Made by a program: the position numbers and the translations under genes
Notes under the pieces: model-generated
Database searches by the model: none
What the model was told of the DNA's origin: nothing
The model's input: only the letters and a program-made list of their open reading frames with translations
DNA from: Lysobacteraceae bacterium 2PB
Lineage (GTDB): Bacteria; Pseudomonadota; Gammaproteobacteria; Xanthomonadales; Xanthomonadaceae
Length of the DNA stretch: 64,000 nucleotides
Direction of reading: 5' to 3'
NCBI GenBank assembly: GCA_005502915.1
Contig: SCMT01000009.1
Span: forward strand, 62,001-126,000
Part shown: positions 17,701 to 25,967 of the stretch, one piece after another
Layout of the letters: the number at the start of each line of letters is the position of its first letter
How positions within the stretch are numbered: position 1 is the first letter of the stretch

Positions 17701-19311
17701 GGTGGCACCACGCAGGTCAGCGTGCGCATCGGTCGCGACTCGGTACCGCCGGTGACCCGATACACGGAAGCGCCGGCGGCGGTCGTCTACAGCAACAACG
17801 TCTACACGCCGATCGCGTTCCGCTTCGATGGTTCCGATGACGACCGCTCCGGCCTGAGCGGCTTCGAGTGCCGTTTCGAAGGCCGGGACTACTTCCCATG
17901 CGGGAATCCCTTCCGATTCGAGACCACGAACAGGAACGAGACGTTGAAGCTGTATGCGCGCGCCATCGATGCCGCCGGCAATCGCGACGAGACGCCACTC
18001 GACTTCACGTGGATCATCCGCAGCGACTTCACCCCGCCGACGATATCGCCGCGGGTGACCGGCACCCTGGGCGCCGACAACTGGTACATCGGCGACGTGA
18101 GCCTGGAATGGTCGATCAGCGATCCCGAGTCCGCCGCCACGCTCGCCGTCATCGAAGGCTGCATCGATCGCGACTTCCTGCAGGACATCGTGGAGACGGC
18201 GTCGAGCTGCAAGGCACGGAGTTTCGGTGGAGAGACCTACGTCGTGGCCTACGTGAAGCGCGACGCAACACCGCCGACGATCACGCCACTGGTGCAACCG
18301 GCGCCGAATGCCGCCGGCTGGCATCGCAGCAACGTGACCGTGGCCTATCAATGCCAGGACGCGACATCGGGCGTGCCCTACTGCGGGCCCCCCGATGTGG
18401 TGACGCAGGAAGGCCTCGCCGTCGCTGCGCCGGCCAGGCAGGCAGTTGACCGGGCGGGACACACGACCAACGCAGCGCCCGTCGTCATCAACCTCGACAA
18501 GACCCCACCCGCCATCCAGGCAACGGTCACGCCGTCCGCGAACGCCGCCGGCTGGCATCGCGACGACGTGACCGTGAGTTTCGCCTGCAACGATGCGCTC
18601 TCGGGCCTGGCCGGCAGCTGCCCCGGCCCGCGCGTCCTCACCCAGGAAGGTCGTGCACAGGCGGCCACCGGCACGATTTCCGATCGGGCAGACAACACGT
18701 CCACCGCCAGCCTGTCGATCAACATCGATCGCACCCCGCCGACGATCAGCGCATCGACCTACGTGGCGCCGTACTCCAACGGGTGGTATCGGACGGATGT
18801 TCCGGTGATCTTCAGTTGCTGGGATACCCTGTCCGGCCTCGCGTCGACTTGCCCTGCGACGCAGATCCTGGCGCAGGAAGGCAGCGCGGTGTCCTCCACG
18901 GGGTTCACGGTCCAGGACAACGCGGGCAACGCCGGACAGGCCAATGTCCTGACGGTGAAGATCGACAAGACTGCGCCGACGCTGACGGTGACGATGCCGC
19001 CGGAGAAGGTCTTCCTCAACGCCACCCACGACTTCGCCCTGAGCGCCAGCGATGCGGTGTCGGGTGTGTCCAGCCAGTCCTGCACCGGGTTCAGCACGGC
19101 CACGGTCGGGACACGCACCGTGACCTGCACCGCAGTGGATCGCGCGGGGAACATGACGAACCGCTGGTCGACGTACACCGTGGAAAAGCGTCGCATCACC
19201 GGTGGCCCGCAGCGTCCCGAACAGCGGCCGGCTCCGGTGCAGCGCCCCATTCAGGGACGTCCCGTGCCTGGTGCATTGCGGCCGGCGAAGCCGAGGACGC
19301 AGACGCGCTGA
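14779..19311 (+). CDS. Giant secreted RCC1-like/Ig-like repeat protein, paralog 2
   Basis: A 1510-aa paralog of the preceding gene. The signal peptide is cleaner (MKREWKRLFGATLWAVLGL, cleavage expected after SSSAIA). Again 21 repeats end at about residue 815. Repeat 1 reads CRG, repeat 4 CWQ and repeat 8 CFG instead of CWG. The Ig-like series has WY-S-G-N, WYIGDV and WHRSNV motifs, several preceded by TPP-linkers and containing paired cysteines. The tail is RRITGGPQRPEQRPAP, ending in basic residues. ATG 14779 is preferred to 14776 because AGGGGA lies 6 bp before it. It begins 77 bp after paralog 1, so co-transcription is likely. No enzymatic motif was seen. Binding, surface display or self/non-self interaction are all possible. 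Confidence 0.88.
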   Translation: MKREWKRLFGATLWAVLGLAGSAAVSSSAIASEPVPGTGMPSIEAGDRHVCALQRNGEALCRGDYRVVDIPPKAPGPFLALSAGADHTCGIRANGRLACWGIASAISQPPPTGTYVAISAGNSENCAIAANGALRCWGSAGAVSANAPTSGVFTAVSISSTRGCAIRGDGSLQCWQAPGYASLGAVPPGRFVSIGMGTSHACALRSDGKAICWGSNAQGQLDAPGDANFVALSAGQQHACGIRDDGRLACWGRNASGESQPPTGIFVEVSAGDTFTCARVEDGDVTCWGNVHAVPGGRYSRTMAMGPDQVCRFKNEDNIECFGEASAIFPPARQYRTLSFGRQAACGVTIDGRLDCWGGIPPGIPTGTFVDVSVGERHACALRADGGIACWGDDAAGQVSGAPVTGVHTQVVAGDRMSCAIRSARPVCWGDAATFALPMNQYYERLDLEGNTLCVTFNSSPGGCWGENAAITQIPDGVSVGTIVVGARHACGMSASGIRCWGDNSQGQLKPPVGVGYPTLAAFGDTTCALDYSARITCWGARNIVRDQLPTDFYSAVLLRGAAAGRAHTCALRDNGGIGCWGDDAAGQRVVTSLRARSVAAEGDHTCAILGDNRLKCWGDDSHAGSQPPAGPMRALDIGEHNGCAVASNGDPACWGWNENGQGTPAAGKYRSISTGLNHSCGVKDDGTLACWGYAADGQTTAPVGEYRVVAVGERHSCALAVDGSLRCWGLDSEGQATVPDEPGATYRTLAVGAFHACAIRSEGGIACWGRNDRGQATPPQTGAFVEIAAGTSHTCALRSDGLRTCWGDNTDGQAPSVTMTPAVLPRLPRTVPASIPLGLAATGGYVPEGIRYKVAGGTLAYGLYLETTGLIAGTPTAPEGNYPITLSAIDENAFGVVRSDTIVLERAPDVTPPFVQLLVNGEPATREWYSGNLQLTWRIVEPETSVTATVGCAPASVTVDGPLVSYACSATSEGGTTQVSVRIGRDSVPPVTRYTEAPAAVVYSNNVYTPIAFRFDGSDDDRSGLSGFECRFEGRDYFPCGNPFRFETTNRNETLKLYARAIDAAGNRDETPLDFTWIIRSDFTPPTISPRVTGTLGADNWYIGDVSLEWSISDPESAATLAVIEGCIDRDFLQDIVETASSCKARSFGGETYVVAYVKRDATPPTITPLVQPAPNAAGWHRSNVTVAYQCQDATSGVPYCGPPDVVTQEGLAVAAPARQAVDRAGHTTNAAPVVINLDKTPPAIQATVTPSANAAGWHRDDVTVSFACNDALSGLAGSCPGPRVLTQEGRAQAATGTISDRADNTSTASLSINIDRTPPTISASTYVAPYSNGWYRTDVPVIFSCWDTLSGLASTCPATQILAQEGSAVSSTGFTVQDNAGNAGQANVLTVKIDKTAPTLTVTMPPEKVFLNATHDFALSASDAVSGVSSQSCTGFSTATVGTRTVTCTAVDRAGNMTNRWSTYTVEKRRITGGPQRPEQRPAPVQRPIQGRPVPGALRPAKPRTQTR

Positions 19312-19381
19312 CCCTCTGTCGCAGCCCGGGACAGACCGGGTTGCGATGTGAATCATGAAAATCGAAGAACCGGGATTGACG

Positions 19382-22300
19382 ATGACACAGATCATGGGAC
19401 GGATGGCAGGCGGGTGCCTGGGCCTTCTTCTCGCCGTCCTGCCGCTCCAGGGCATGGCCGGTCCGAACGACCAGTCCGCGCAGTCGACCCAGCAGGCCGC
19501 AGGTCTCGATGCAGGGAACGACCATGCATGCGCGATCAGACGCGACGGCCAAGTGGCGTGCTGGGGCAACAACGGCGTCGGCCAGACGACCGTGCCGCAG
19601 CTGACCGCGTTCGCGGTTGCGACCGGCGACCAGAGGACTTGCGCGCTCCGCAGCAACGGCTTCGCCACATGCTGGGGTCGCGTCGACGTCGCGCCGCCGG
19701 CGGGACCGTTCATCGCGTTGTCTTCCGGTGGTGAGGATGCCTGCGCCCTGCGCCCGGATGGCCGGATCGCGTGCTGGGGCGGCAGCCTGTCGGACGCGGC
19801 GCCGACCGATGCGGGCTACATCGCCGTCGACGTCGGCGTGAACCACGCCTGCGCGATCCGCGCGGAGGGCACGCTCTCGTGCTGGCGGGCGATCGGCACG
19901 CCGACCCTCGGCGCCGTGCCCGCAGGCAGGTTCCTGTCGGTGGCGGTGGGTCGAAGCCATGCCTGCGCCGTGGGCAGCGACGGTGTCGCGTCGTGCTGGG
20001 GCGCCAATGGCAGCGGCCAGTCGACCGCGCCGTCCGGGCAGCGCTTCGTCGAAGTGTCTGTCGGCAACACGCACGCCTGTGGCCTCCTCGGCGACGGTAC
20101 GGTCACGTGCTGGGGCGACAACACTTCAAGCCAGCACAGCGCCCCGACAGGGCGCTTCACCCGCATCGCCAGCGCGGAGGACCATACCTGCGCGCGCGCC
20201 GTCGATGGCACGCTGCGCTGCTGGGGCGGCGCATTCGGACCGACGGGCTACAGGTTGCCGACTTACGGCTACAACCGGATTTCGGTGGGCAATGGATTGG
20301 TGTGCAGCACGATCCACGAAGGCGATTTCAGTTGCACGGGAGACGACGCTTCACCGCTGTTGCCCGTCGTCAGGAAGTACCTGGACATCGCACTCGGCGA
20401 GACCTGGGCCTGTGGCCTGGGCTTCGATCACAAGCCGATCTGCTGGGGAAGCGGCGCACCGACGCCTCCGCAGGAGCGGATGACCCTGATCAAGGTCGGT
20501 ACGACGCATGCCTGCGGTCTGCGTCCGGATGGCAGCGTGGCCTGCTGGGGCGACAACGATCGTGGCCAGACGAATGTGCCGGCAGGCGGCGGTTTCGAGA
20601 AGCTGGCCGTGGGCGATGGGGTGTCGTGTGCGATGGGCGAAGGGCGCGGCCTGAGCTGCTGGGGGCAGGGTGCCGTCGTCGCCGATGCGCCCCAGGGCGG
20701 GTTCCGCGAGCTTTCGGTGCATGGCGACAAGGCCTGCGTGATCACTTACGGCTACACGCTGCGATGCTGGGGCAATCTCGGCGGATTGGTGCAGCCCGGC
20801 GGCATCAGCTTCGAGTTCGTCGCCGTGGGCGCGCAGCACATCTGCGGTGTCGTGGCCTATCCCAGCCGCACCCTGCGCTGCTGGGGCGACAACAGCCAGG
20901 GGCAGTTGCTGGCCCCTGCGGGCGGGGACTATTACCGCATCGATGCCCATGGTGCGATGACCTGCGCGGTCAGTTTCTCATTCGCCAGCAGTGACATCCG
21001 CATGCGCTGCTGGGGCAGTCGCGTGCTGGATGAGCGGCCGCCCTCGTTGCGCACGGGCATGGGCACCATCGCCGCCGGCGACCAGCACACCTGCACGCTG
21101 CAGCCGTTCGGCGGGGTGTCCTGCTGGGGCGATGCCAGCCAGGGCCAGCGTGCGGCGCCGACGTCGCGATACCGCGCGCTGGATGCCTACGGCGACCACG
21201 CCTGCGTCGACAACGGCGCAGGGGGGCTCGGTTGCTGGGGCGACCAGACGCACGGCGGCTCGTCACCGATCGCCGATCCGGTGCGCAATTTCAGCGTCGG
21301 GCAATTCAACGGTTGCGCCGTCGGCACCGATGGCGCGGCGCAGTGCTGGGGCTGGAACGCCAATGGCCAGGCCGATGCGCCGGCCGATCGGCTGCGCATG
21401 GTCGCCACCGGGCTGAACCACAGCTGCGGCCTGCGCGACGACGGCACGCTGGCCTGCTGGGGATACAACGCTGACGGCCAGGCAACGCCGCCCGCCGGCA
21501 CGTTCCGCGAAGTGGATGTCGGCGAACGGCACAGCTGCGCGATCGCGAGCAACGGCACGCCCGTCTGCTGGGGACTCGGCAGCGAGGGCCAGACCACGAC
21601 GCCCGCGCTGCCTGGCGCCACGTATCGCACGCTCGCGGTCGGCGCCTTCCATGCCTGCGGCATCCTGTCGAACGGGCCACTGGTCTGCTGGGGGCGCAAC
21701 GACCGCGGCCAGGCCACGCCGCCTTCCGGTGGCGCCTACGTGTCGGTGACGGCCGGCTATGCGCATTCGTGCGCGATCCGCAGCGATGGCGCGCGCGTGT
21801 GCTGGGGCGACGACAGCAGCGGGCAGGCGCCGACGCTGTCGATCCTGCCACTGGAATTGCCGCGACTGAATGCGAACGAGGCTTATCACGCCCAACTGTC
21901 CCTGGCCGGCAGCGGCGGCTACGTGCCGCTGTCGCAGCGATTCCAGATGGTCAGCGGCCAACTGCCTTCCGGCATCTCGATCGACGAATTCGGCGTCCTG
22001 TCCGGCCAGACCTACGCAACGGGGCCGCACGTCTTCCGGCTGCGCGGCATGGACGAGAACGGCCTGCAGGTCGAGCGGGACTTCACGCTGCAGGTCATGC
22101 CGCCCGCGCCGGTGATCACCTACCAGGTGAACGGCATCATGAGGAACGGCAGCGGCTGGTATTCCAGCGACGTGCGGATCACCTGGACGGTGTCCAGCCC
22201 GGGGGCCGATGTCACGACCTCCGGGTGCGACCCGGTGACCGTGGATACCGACACGGAAGGCATGACCTTCGTGTGCACCGCGACGAACGTGTCCGGTACC

Positions 22301-23917
22301 GCCGAGGACACGGTCTTCATCCGTCGAGATACCCAGGCCCCCGAGACCATCCTGCTCGAAGGTCCTCCGACCGGGCCCTACTACGGGCAGACCCCATTCC
22401 AGTTCGTCTTCGAGGCGCGCTCCACTGAGCCCGAACTGTCGGGATTGAACGGTTTCCAGTGCGATTCGAGCTTCTACGAATCGGAATATGGCTACTACGA
22501 CTGCGCATCTCCGATCCTGGCCTCGCCGATGACGTTTCCGGGCAGTCCTGGCCCGAAGACCTTCCGCATCCGTGCGCGTGACCGGGCCGGCAACGTCGAC
22601 CCGACGCCGATCGTCGTCACCTGGGAAGTACTGCGCGACACGACGCAGCCCGTGATCGTGCCGGTCATCGTCGGCACCGAGGGCGACAACGGCTGGTATA
22701 CCAGCACGATCGACCTGACCTGGTCGGTGCGCGATCCGGAGACGGCGATCCGCGAGACCGAAGGCTGCGCACCGATGACCGTCACCACCGATGGCATCAG
22801 GGGTTCGTCCTGCAAGGCCTGGAGCTGGGCCGGGTCTGCCGAGCAGCGGATCCAGCTGCGTCGCGACACGGTGCCGCCGGTCATCACGGTCGCCGCGACC
22901 ACCGCGCCGAACGCACGCGGCTGGTATCGCACGCCGGTGAACGTGACCTTCTCGTGTCAGGACGCCACGTCCGGCGTGGCCGTGGCGTGTCCGGCGACGC
23001 AGACGCTGTCCGCAGAGGGCGCGAGCATCGCGAGCACGGCGCAGAGCATCCGTGATTTCGCCGGCCTGACGGCGCAGTCGGACGTCGTTACCGTCGCCAT
23101 CGATCGGACCGCGCCGCAGCTCGTGGCATCGGTCTCGCCTGCGCCCAACGCGGCCGGCTGGCATCGTAGCGATGCCACGGTGTCGTTCGTCTGTTCGGAC
23201 GCGTTGTCGGGATTGCAGGATGCCTGCCCGGCCACGCGCCTGGTCACCCAGGAGGGCCGCGCACAGACGATCGCGGCGACGGTGTCCGATCGTGCCGACA
23301 ACGCATCGACTGCGTCGCTTCAGGTCAACCTCGATCGAACCCCGCCGACGATCCGCGCATCGACGGCGGCGACACCGAATGCGAACGGCTGGTACGCGAC
23401 CGATCTCTACGTCGTTTTCAACTGCATGGACGGCCTGTCCGGCGTGGCCGGCGCATGTCCCACCACACAGGTCCTGTCGCAGGAAGGCAGTGCGGTGTCT
23501 TCGGCAAGCCATGTCGTCCAGGACCTCGCCGGCAACAGCAGCGCGCCGAGCAACATCGTGACGGTGAAAATCGACAAGACGCCGCCGACGCTGTCGGTGA
23601 CCATGCCGCCGGCGAAGCTGTTCCTCAACGCCAGCCACGATTTCGCGCTGAGCGCGAGCGATGCGCTGTCGGGTGTCGCCAGCCAGTCCTGTGCCGGCTT
23701 CAGCACGGCCACCATCGGCACGCGGACCGTGACCTGCACGGCGGTCGACCGAGCCGGGAACATGACCAGCCGTTCGTCGACGTATTCGGTGGAAAAGCGC
23801 CGCATCACGGGCGGGCCATCCTTGCCCGAGCAGCGGCCGACTCCCGTCCAGCGACCGGTCTCGGGCCGTCCGGTGCCCGGTGCGCTGCGGCCGGCGAAGC
23901 CCAGGCAGTCCCGGTGA
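19382..23917 (+). CDS. Giant secreted RCC1-like/Ig-like repeat protein, paralog 3
   Basis: A 1511-aa third paralog. The signal peptide is short (MTQIMGRMAGGCLGLLLAVL). The upstream in-frame ATG at 19355 would add the acidic segment KIEEPGLT before the basic n-region, which is atypical, so 19382 is preferred; neither start has a strong ribosome site. The 21 repeats show more drift in the middle: repeats 13 and 14 have longer insertions between the two cysteines, and repeat 8 reads CTG. The last Ig-like module and tail are nearly the same as in paralog 1, and the DNA there is also very similar. A 9-bp perfect hairpin at 23948-23971 follows the stop and may end the array's transcript. Confidence 0.88.
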   Translation: MTQIMGRMAGGCLGLLLAVLPLQGMAGPNDQSAQSTQQAAGLDAGNDHACAIRRDGQVACWGNNGVGQTTVPQLTAFAVATGDQRTCALRSNGFATCWGRVDVAPPAGPFIALSSGGEDACALRPDGRIACWGGSLSDAAPTDAGYIAVDVGVNHACAIRAEGTLSCWRAIGTPTLGAVPAGRFLSVAVGRSHACAVGSDGVASCWGANGSGQSTAPSGQRFVEVSVGNTHACGLLGDGTVTCWGDNTSSQHSAPTGRFTRIASAEDHTCARAVDGTLRCWGGAFGPTGYRLPTYGYNRISVGNGLVCSTIHEGDFSCTGDDASPLLPVVRKYLDIALGETWACGLGFDHKPICWGSGAPTPPQERMTLIKVGTTHACGLRPDGSVACWGDNDRGQTNVPAGGGFEKLAVGDGVSCAMGEGRGLSCWGQGAVVADAPQGGFRELSVHGDKACVITYGYTLRCWGNLGGLVQPGGISFEFVAVGAQHICGVVAYPSRTLRCWGDNSQGQLLAPAGGDYYRIDAHGAMTCAVSFSFASSDIRMRCWGSRVLDERPPSLRTGMGTIAAGDQHTCTLQPFGGVSCWGDASQGQRAAPTSRYRALDAYGDHACVDNGAGGLGCWGDQTHGGSSPIADPVRNFSVGQFNGCAVGTDGAAQCWGWNANGQADAPADRLRMVATGLNHSCGLRDDGTLACWGYNADGQATPPAGTFREVDVGERHSCAIASNGTPVCWGLGSEGQTTTPALPGATYRTLAVGAFHACGILSNGPLVCWGRNDRGQATPPSGGAYVSVTAGYAHSCAIRSDGARVCWGDDSSGQAPTLSILPLELPRLNANEAYHAQLSLAGSGGYVPLSQRFQMVSGQLPSGISIDEFGVLSGQTYATGPHVFRLRGMDENGLQVERDFTLQVMPPAPVITYQVNGIMRNGSGWYSSDVRITWTVSSPGADVTTSGCDPVTVDTDTEGMTFVCTATNVSGTAEDTVFIRRDTQAPETILLEGPPTGPYYGQTPFQFVFEARSTEPELSGLNGFQCDSSFYESEYGYYDCASPILASPMTFPGSPGPKTFRIRARDRAGNVDPTPIVVTWEVLRDTTQPVIVPVIVGTEGDNGWYTSTIDLTWSVRDPETAIRETEGCAPMTVTTDGIRGSSCKAWSWAGSAEQRIQLRRDTVPPVITVAATTAPNARGWYRTPVNVTFSCQDATSGVAVACPATQTLSAEGASIASTAQSIRDFAGLTAQSDVVTVAIDRTAPQLVASVSPAPNAAGWHRSDATVSFVCSDALSGLQDACPATRLVTQEGRAQTIAATVSDRADNASTASLQVNLDRTPPTIRASTAATPNANGWYATDLYVVFNCMDGLSGVAGACPTTQVLSQEGSAVSSASHVVQDLAGNSSAPSNIVTVKIDKTPPTLSVTMPPAKLFLNASHDFALSASDALSGVASQSCAGFSTATIGTRTVTCTAVDRAGNMTSRSSTYSVEKRRITGGPSLPEQRPTPVQRPVSGRPVPGALRPAKPRQSR

Positions 23918-23947
23918 AGAACGCGGCGAGGGCGCGATAATGCGCAG

Positions 23948-23971
23948 CCCGGTGGCCTCTGAGCCACCGGG
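23948..23971 (+). terminator. Hairpin after the giant-gene array
   Basis: CCCGGTGGC (23948-23956), loop CTCTGA, GCCACCGGG (23963-23971). Perfect 9-bp stem without a T-tract, 30 bp after the third giant gene and 24 bp before the next start. Confidence 0.45.
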
Positions 23972-23995
23972 CCATGCCACGAGGAAGCCCCGCCC

Positions 23996-24370
23996 ATGCA
24001 CTCCCGCCCCGCCCGCACCCTCTTCACCGTCGCCGACCTCCTCGCCTGGCCGGCCTGTGCGATCTCGCTGCTCTGGACTGGGCTGTATCCGTTCGTGATC
24101 GGCACGCTGCTCGCGCGCAAGGGGATCACGGTGCCGGCGTGGATGCTGACGGCGGAGTGGCTGGGATGGCTGCTGGCGAGCGTGGGCCTGATGCTCGCGC
24201 TGCGGCGCACGCCGTTCTCGCTGGCGCCGCTGCTGCTGTCGGCGGTCGCGTTCGCGTTCGCGCGCGACTGGCCGTATGCGCTCTCGGTGCTGGGCTATGC
24301 GGTGCTGCTGGTCGCGCTGCCGCATGCTCTGGCGTTGCGGGCGTTCAGGGCGTCCGGCGGCGCGCCCTGA
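23996..24370 (+). CDS. Small polytopic membrane protein, unknown function
   Basis: A 124-aa protein with four predicted membrane spans (roughly residues 13-38, 46-66, 70-88 and 93-115) and short charged loops; I do not recognise the family. GAGGAAG lies about 10 bp before the ATG. It follows the hairpin that closes the giant-gene array and converges with the Cys-rich gene on the other strand, with 33 bp between the stops. GATAAT at 23936-23941 could be a -10 element, but no -35 box is clear. No motif suggests transport or catalysis. Confidence 0.7.
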   Translation: MHSRPARTLFTVADLLAWPACAISLLWTGLYPFVIGTLLARKGITVPAWMLTAEWLGWLLASVGLMLALRRTPFSLAPLLLSAVAFAFARDWPYALSVLGYAVLLVALPHALALRAFRASGGAP

Positions 24371-24403
24371 ACCTGCCCTGCGGCGGCATCGCCGCCGTGC
24401 GCG

Positions 24404-25921
24404 TCAGTCGGCCCGACCGGGATCCGTGTCCTTGGCCGTTTCCTCTTCCCGCTCCAGATCCCTGAGCAGTTCGTCGGCGGCCTGCGACAGCGCCAGCGTG
24501 GCCCAGGGCGTGGTGTCGCGGACGTCGCAGGCGACGTGCGTCGCGTCCTTCGCGCAGAGCGCGTCGAGCAGGTCGGGAATGCTCTCGTCGCCATGGGCGA
24601 ACGCCCGCGCCAGGTTCTCGCAGCCGACGCGCACGCCCGCCGTGCAGACTTTCAGGTATTCGGGCTTCGCGCCGGCCCAGTCGCCGGACAGCGCGCGCTG
24701 GTGGCCCAGCGTGTTGCAGCCGTGCAGGCTGCCGCGCGCGCAGCAGGCAGCGATGCTCTCCCGGCCGGGCTGCGGGCAGTCCTCGACCAGCGGTTTCTCG
24801 ATGTAGACCGCCGGCGCGGCGCAGGTCGCGGCGCCGCCATCGCGGGCGTACACCGCGTAGCGGTTCCAGCTGTCGATCCCGATCAGCATGTCGCCTGCCA
24901 CAGGTGCGAACACGAAGTCCCCGCCCTTGTCGTGGCGGATGCGCACCTGGCCGTGCTCGATGCGCGCGCGCAGCTGGCCGCCGAGGCTGGGGACGAGGCC
25001 GCGATCGCCGAAGTCGAGTTCGCTCATCAGGCCGGTGCTCGCGACGTAGCGGCCGCAGGGCAGGTGCTCCGCGCGCTGCGGCTGCAGCGAGGCCGCGCCG
25101 GCCAGTGCGGTGGCGTGGCGGCAGGCCTCCGGATCGCCGCCGCGCTTGCAGGCGATGTCCAGCGCGGTGCGGGCGTCCGCATGGCGTCCGCCGATCCACA
25201 GCTGCTCCGCGACTTCGTTGCACACCTTCGCCGAGCCGTGTTTCGCGCACAGCGCGGGCAGGGGCGCGAGCGCCTGCGCAGGCAGTGGCTTGTCGTCGGC
25301 ATACATCGAACCGACGGCCTCGGTGAGTGCGCGGGCGAGCAGGGCCGATGCGGCGTGATCGCAGGCGTCCTTCGAGAACGACGGATCGTCTTCGCGGCAC
25401 GCAGCGGGCCGTTCGAACGGTTCGAGATCCTGTGCCTCGCGCAGCGAATCGATCCAGCGCACGCAGGCGATCGCCACGCCATCGTCGCAGGCCGCGCGCA
25501 GCCTGTCGGCCGAGGCATGCCCAATGTCGGCGAAGCAGGCATCGAGATCGGCGCGGCAGCTGCCCAGCGCGGCCGGCGCTGGCCCCGCATCGCAGCTGCG
25601 CGCCTCGGCGAGCACGAAGGTCTTGCGGAACGTGTCATCGACTTCGGTCAGCGTCCTGCCGTCCGCGCTCACCGTGAAGTCCGAGGCGTAACCCTGGTCG
25701 GTGTCGAACAGACGCAGCTTCGTACCGGTCACGCGGTAATGCTGCGACGCGGGCGCAGATCCCTCGCGCAGCAACCGCGCGCGCACCGCGTCGTCGATCT
25801 CCAGCCGCGCGCCGCTGTCGGCATCGACGTAGCGGCCGCAGGCCGGCGGGGTGGCGAGGGCTGCTTGGCTGGCGCAGACGGCAGCCATGGACAGGGCTGC
25901 CGCGAACAGGCATCGCGTCAT
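24404..25921 (-). CDS. Secreted cysteine-rich protein with Sel1-like segments
   Basis: A 505-aa exported protein (signal peptide MTRCLFAAALSMAAVCASQA, cleavage near ALA-TPP) of no recognised function. It has two related halves: each begins with a motif of the type P-C-G-R-Y-V (residues ~27-32 and again ~290) and a beta-rich segment. Helical cysteine-containing repeats follow in each half, such as CAKHGSAKVCNEVAEQL and CARGSLHGCNTLG. The paired cysteines spaced by about 8 residues in helical repeats resemble bacterial Cys-rich Sel1-like proteins. The C-terminus is acidic. It is 46 bp downstream of plsB on the same strand and may share its transcript. Confidence 0.75.
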   Translation of the reverse strand: MTRCLFAAALSMAAVCASQAALATPPACGRYVDADSGARLEIDDAVRARLLREGSAPASQHYRVTGTKLRLFDTDQGYASDFTVSADGRTLTEVDDTFRKTFVLAEARSCDAGPAPAALGSCRADLDACFADIGHASADRLRAACDDGVAIACVRWIDSLREAQDLEPFERPAACREDDPSFSKDACDHAASALLARALTEAVGSMYADDKPLPAQALAPLPALCAKHGSAKVCNEVAEQLWIGGRHADARTALDIACKRGGDPEACRHATALAGAASLQPQRAEHLPCGRYVASTGLMSELDFGDRGLVPSLGGQLRARIEHGQVRIRHDKGGDFVFAPVAGDMLIGIDSWNRYAVYARDGGAATCAAPAVYIEKPLVEDCPQPGRESIAACCARGSLHGCNTLGHQRALSGDWAGAKPEYLKVCTAGVRVGCENLARAFAHGDESIPDLLDALCAKDATHVACDVRDTTPWATLALSQAADELLRDLEREEETAKDTDPGRAD

Positions 25922-25967
25922 GGGGGAGTGTCCTGGGGCGCGGACGACGATGCCGTCGCCCGGGTTC

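Larger units (their letters stand above)
10139..23917 (+). repeat. Tandem triplication of a 4.5-kb gene
   Basis: Three consecutive same-strand genes (10139-14701, 14779-19311, 19382-23917) encode collinear 1510-1520-aa proteins. All have 21 RCC1-like repeats, with the last repeat's CWG cysteine at residue 806 or 807 in each, the same Ig-like series and the same tail. Gaps are only 70-77 bp, with no strong promoter or terminator visible in them. The arrays match repeat by repeat (for example repeat 17 always reads CWGW, repeat 18 always NHSCG), so duplication happened after the 21-repeat array was complete. Confidence 0.9.

Noticed and set aside
10139-23917. The three giant genes as an assembly duplication artefact
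   Set aside because: The copies are clearly divergent along most of their length, so they are real paralogs; only the 3' ends are nearly alike.
23930-23945. GATAATG as a strong promoter for the small membrane protein at 23996
   Set aside because: There is no -35 box at the right distance and the hairpin follows immediately; too weak to list.
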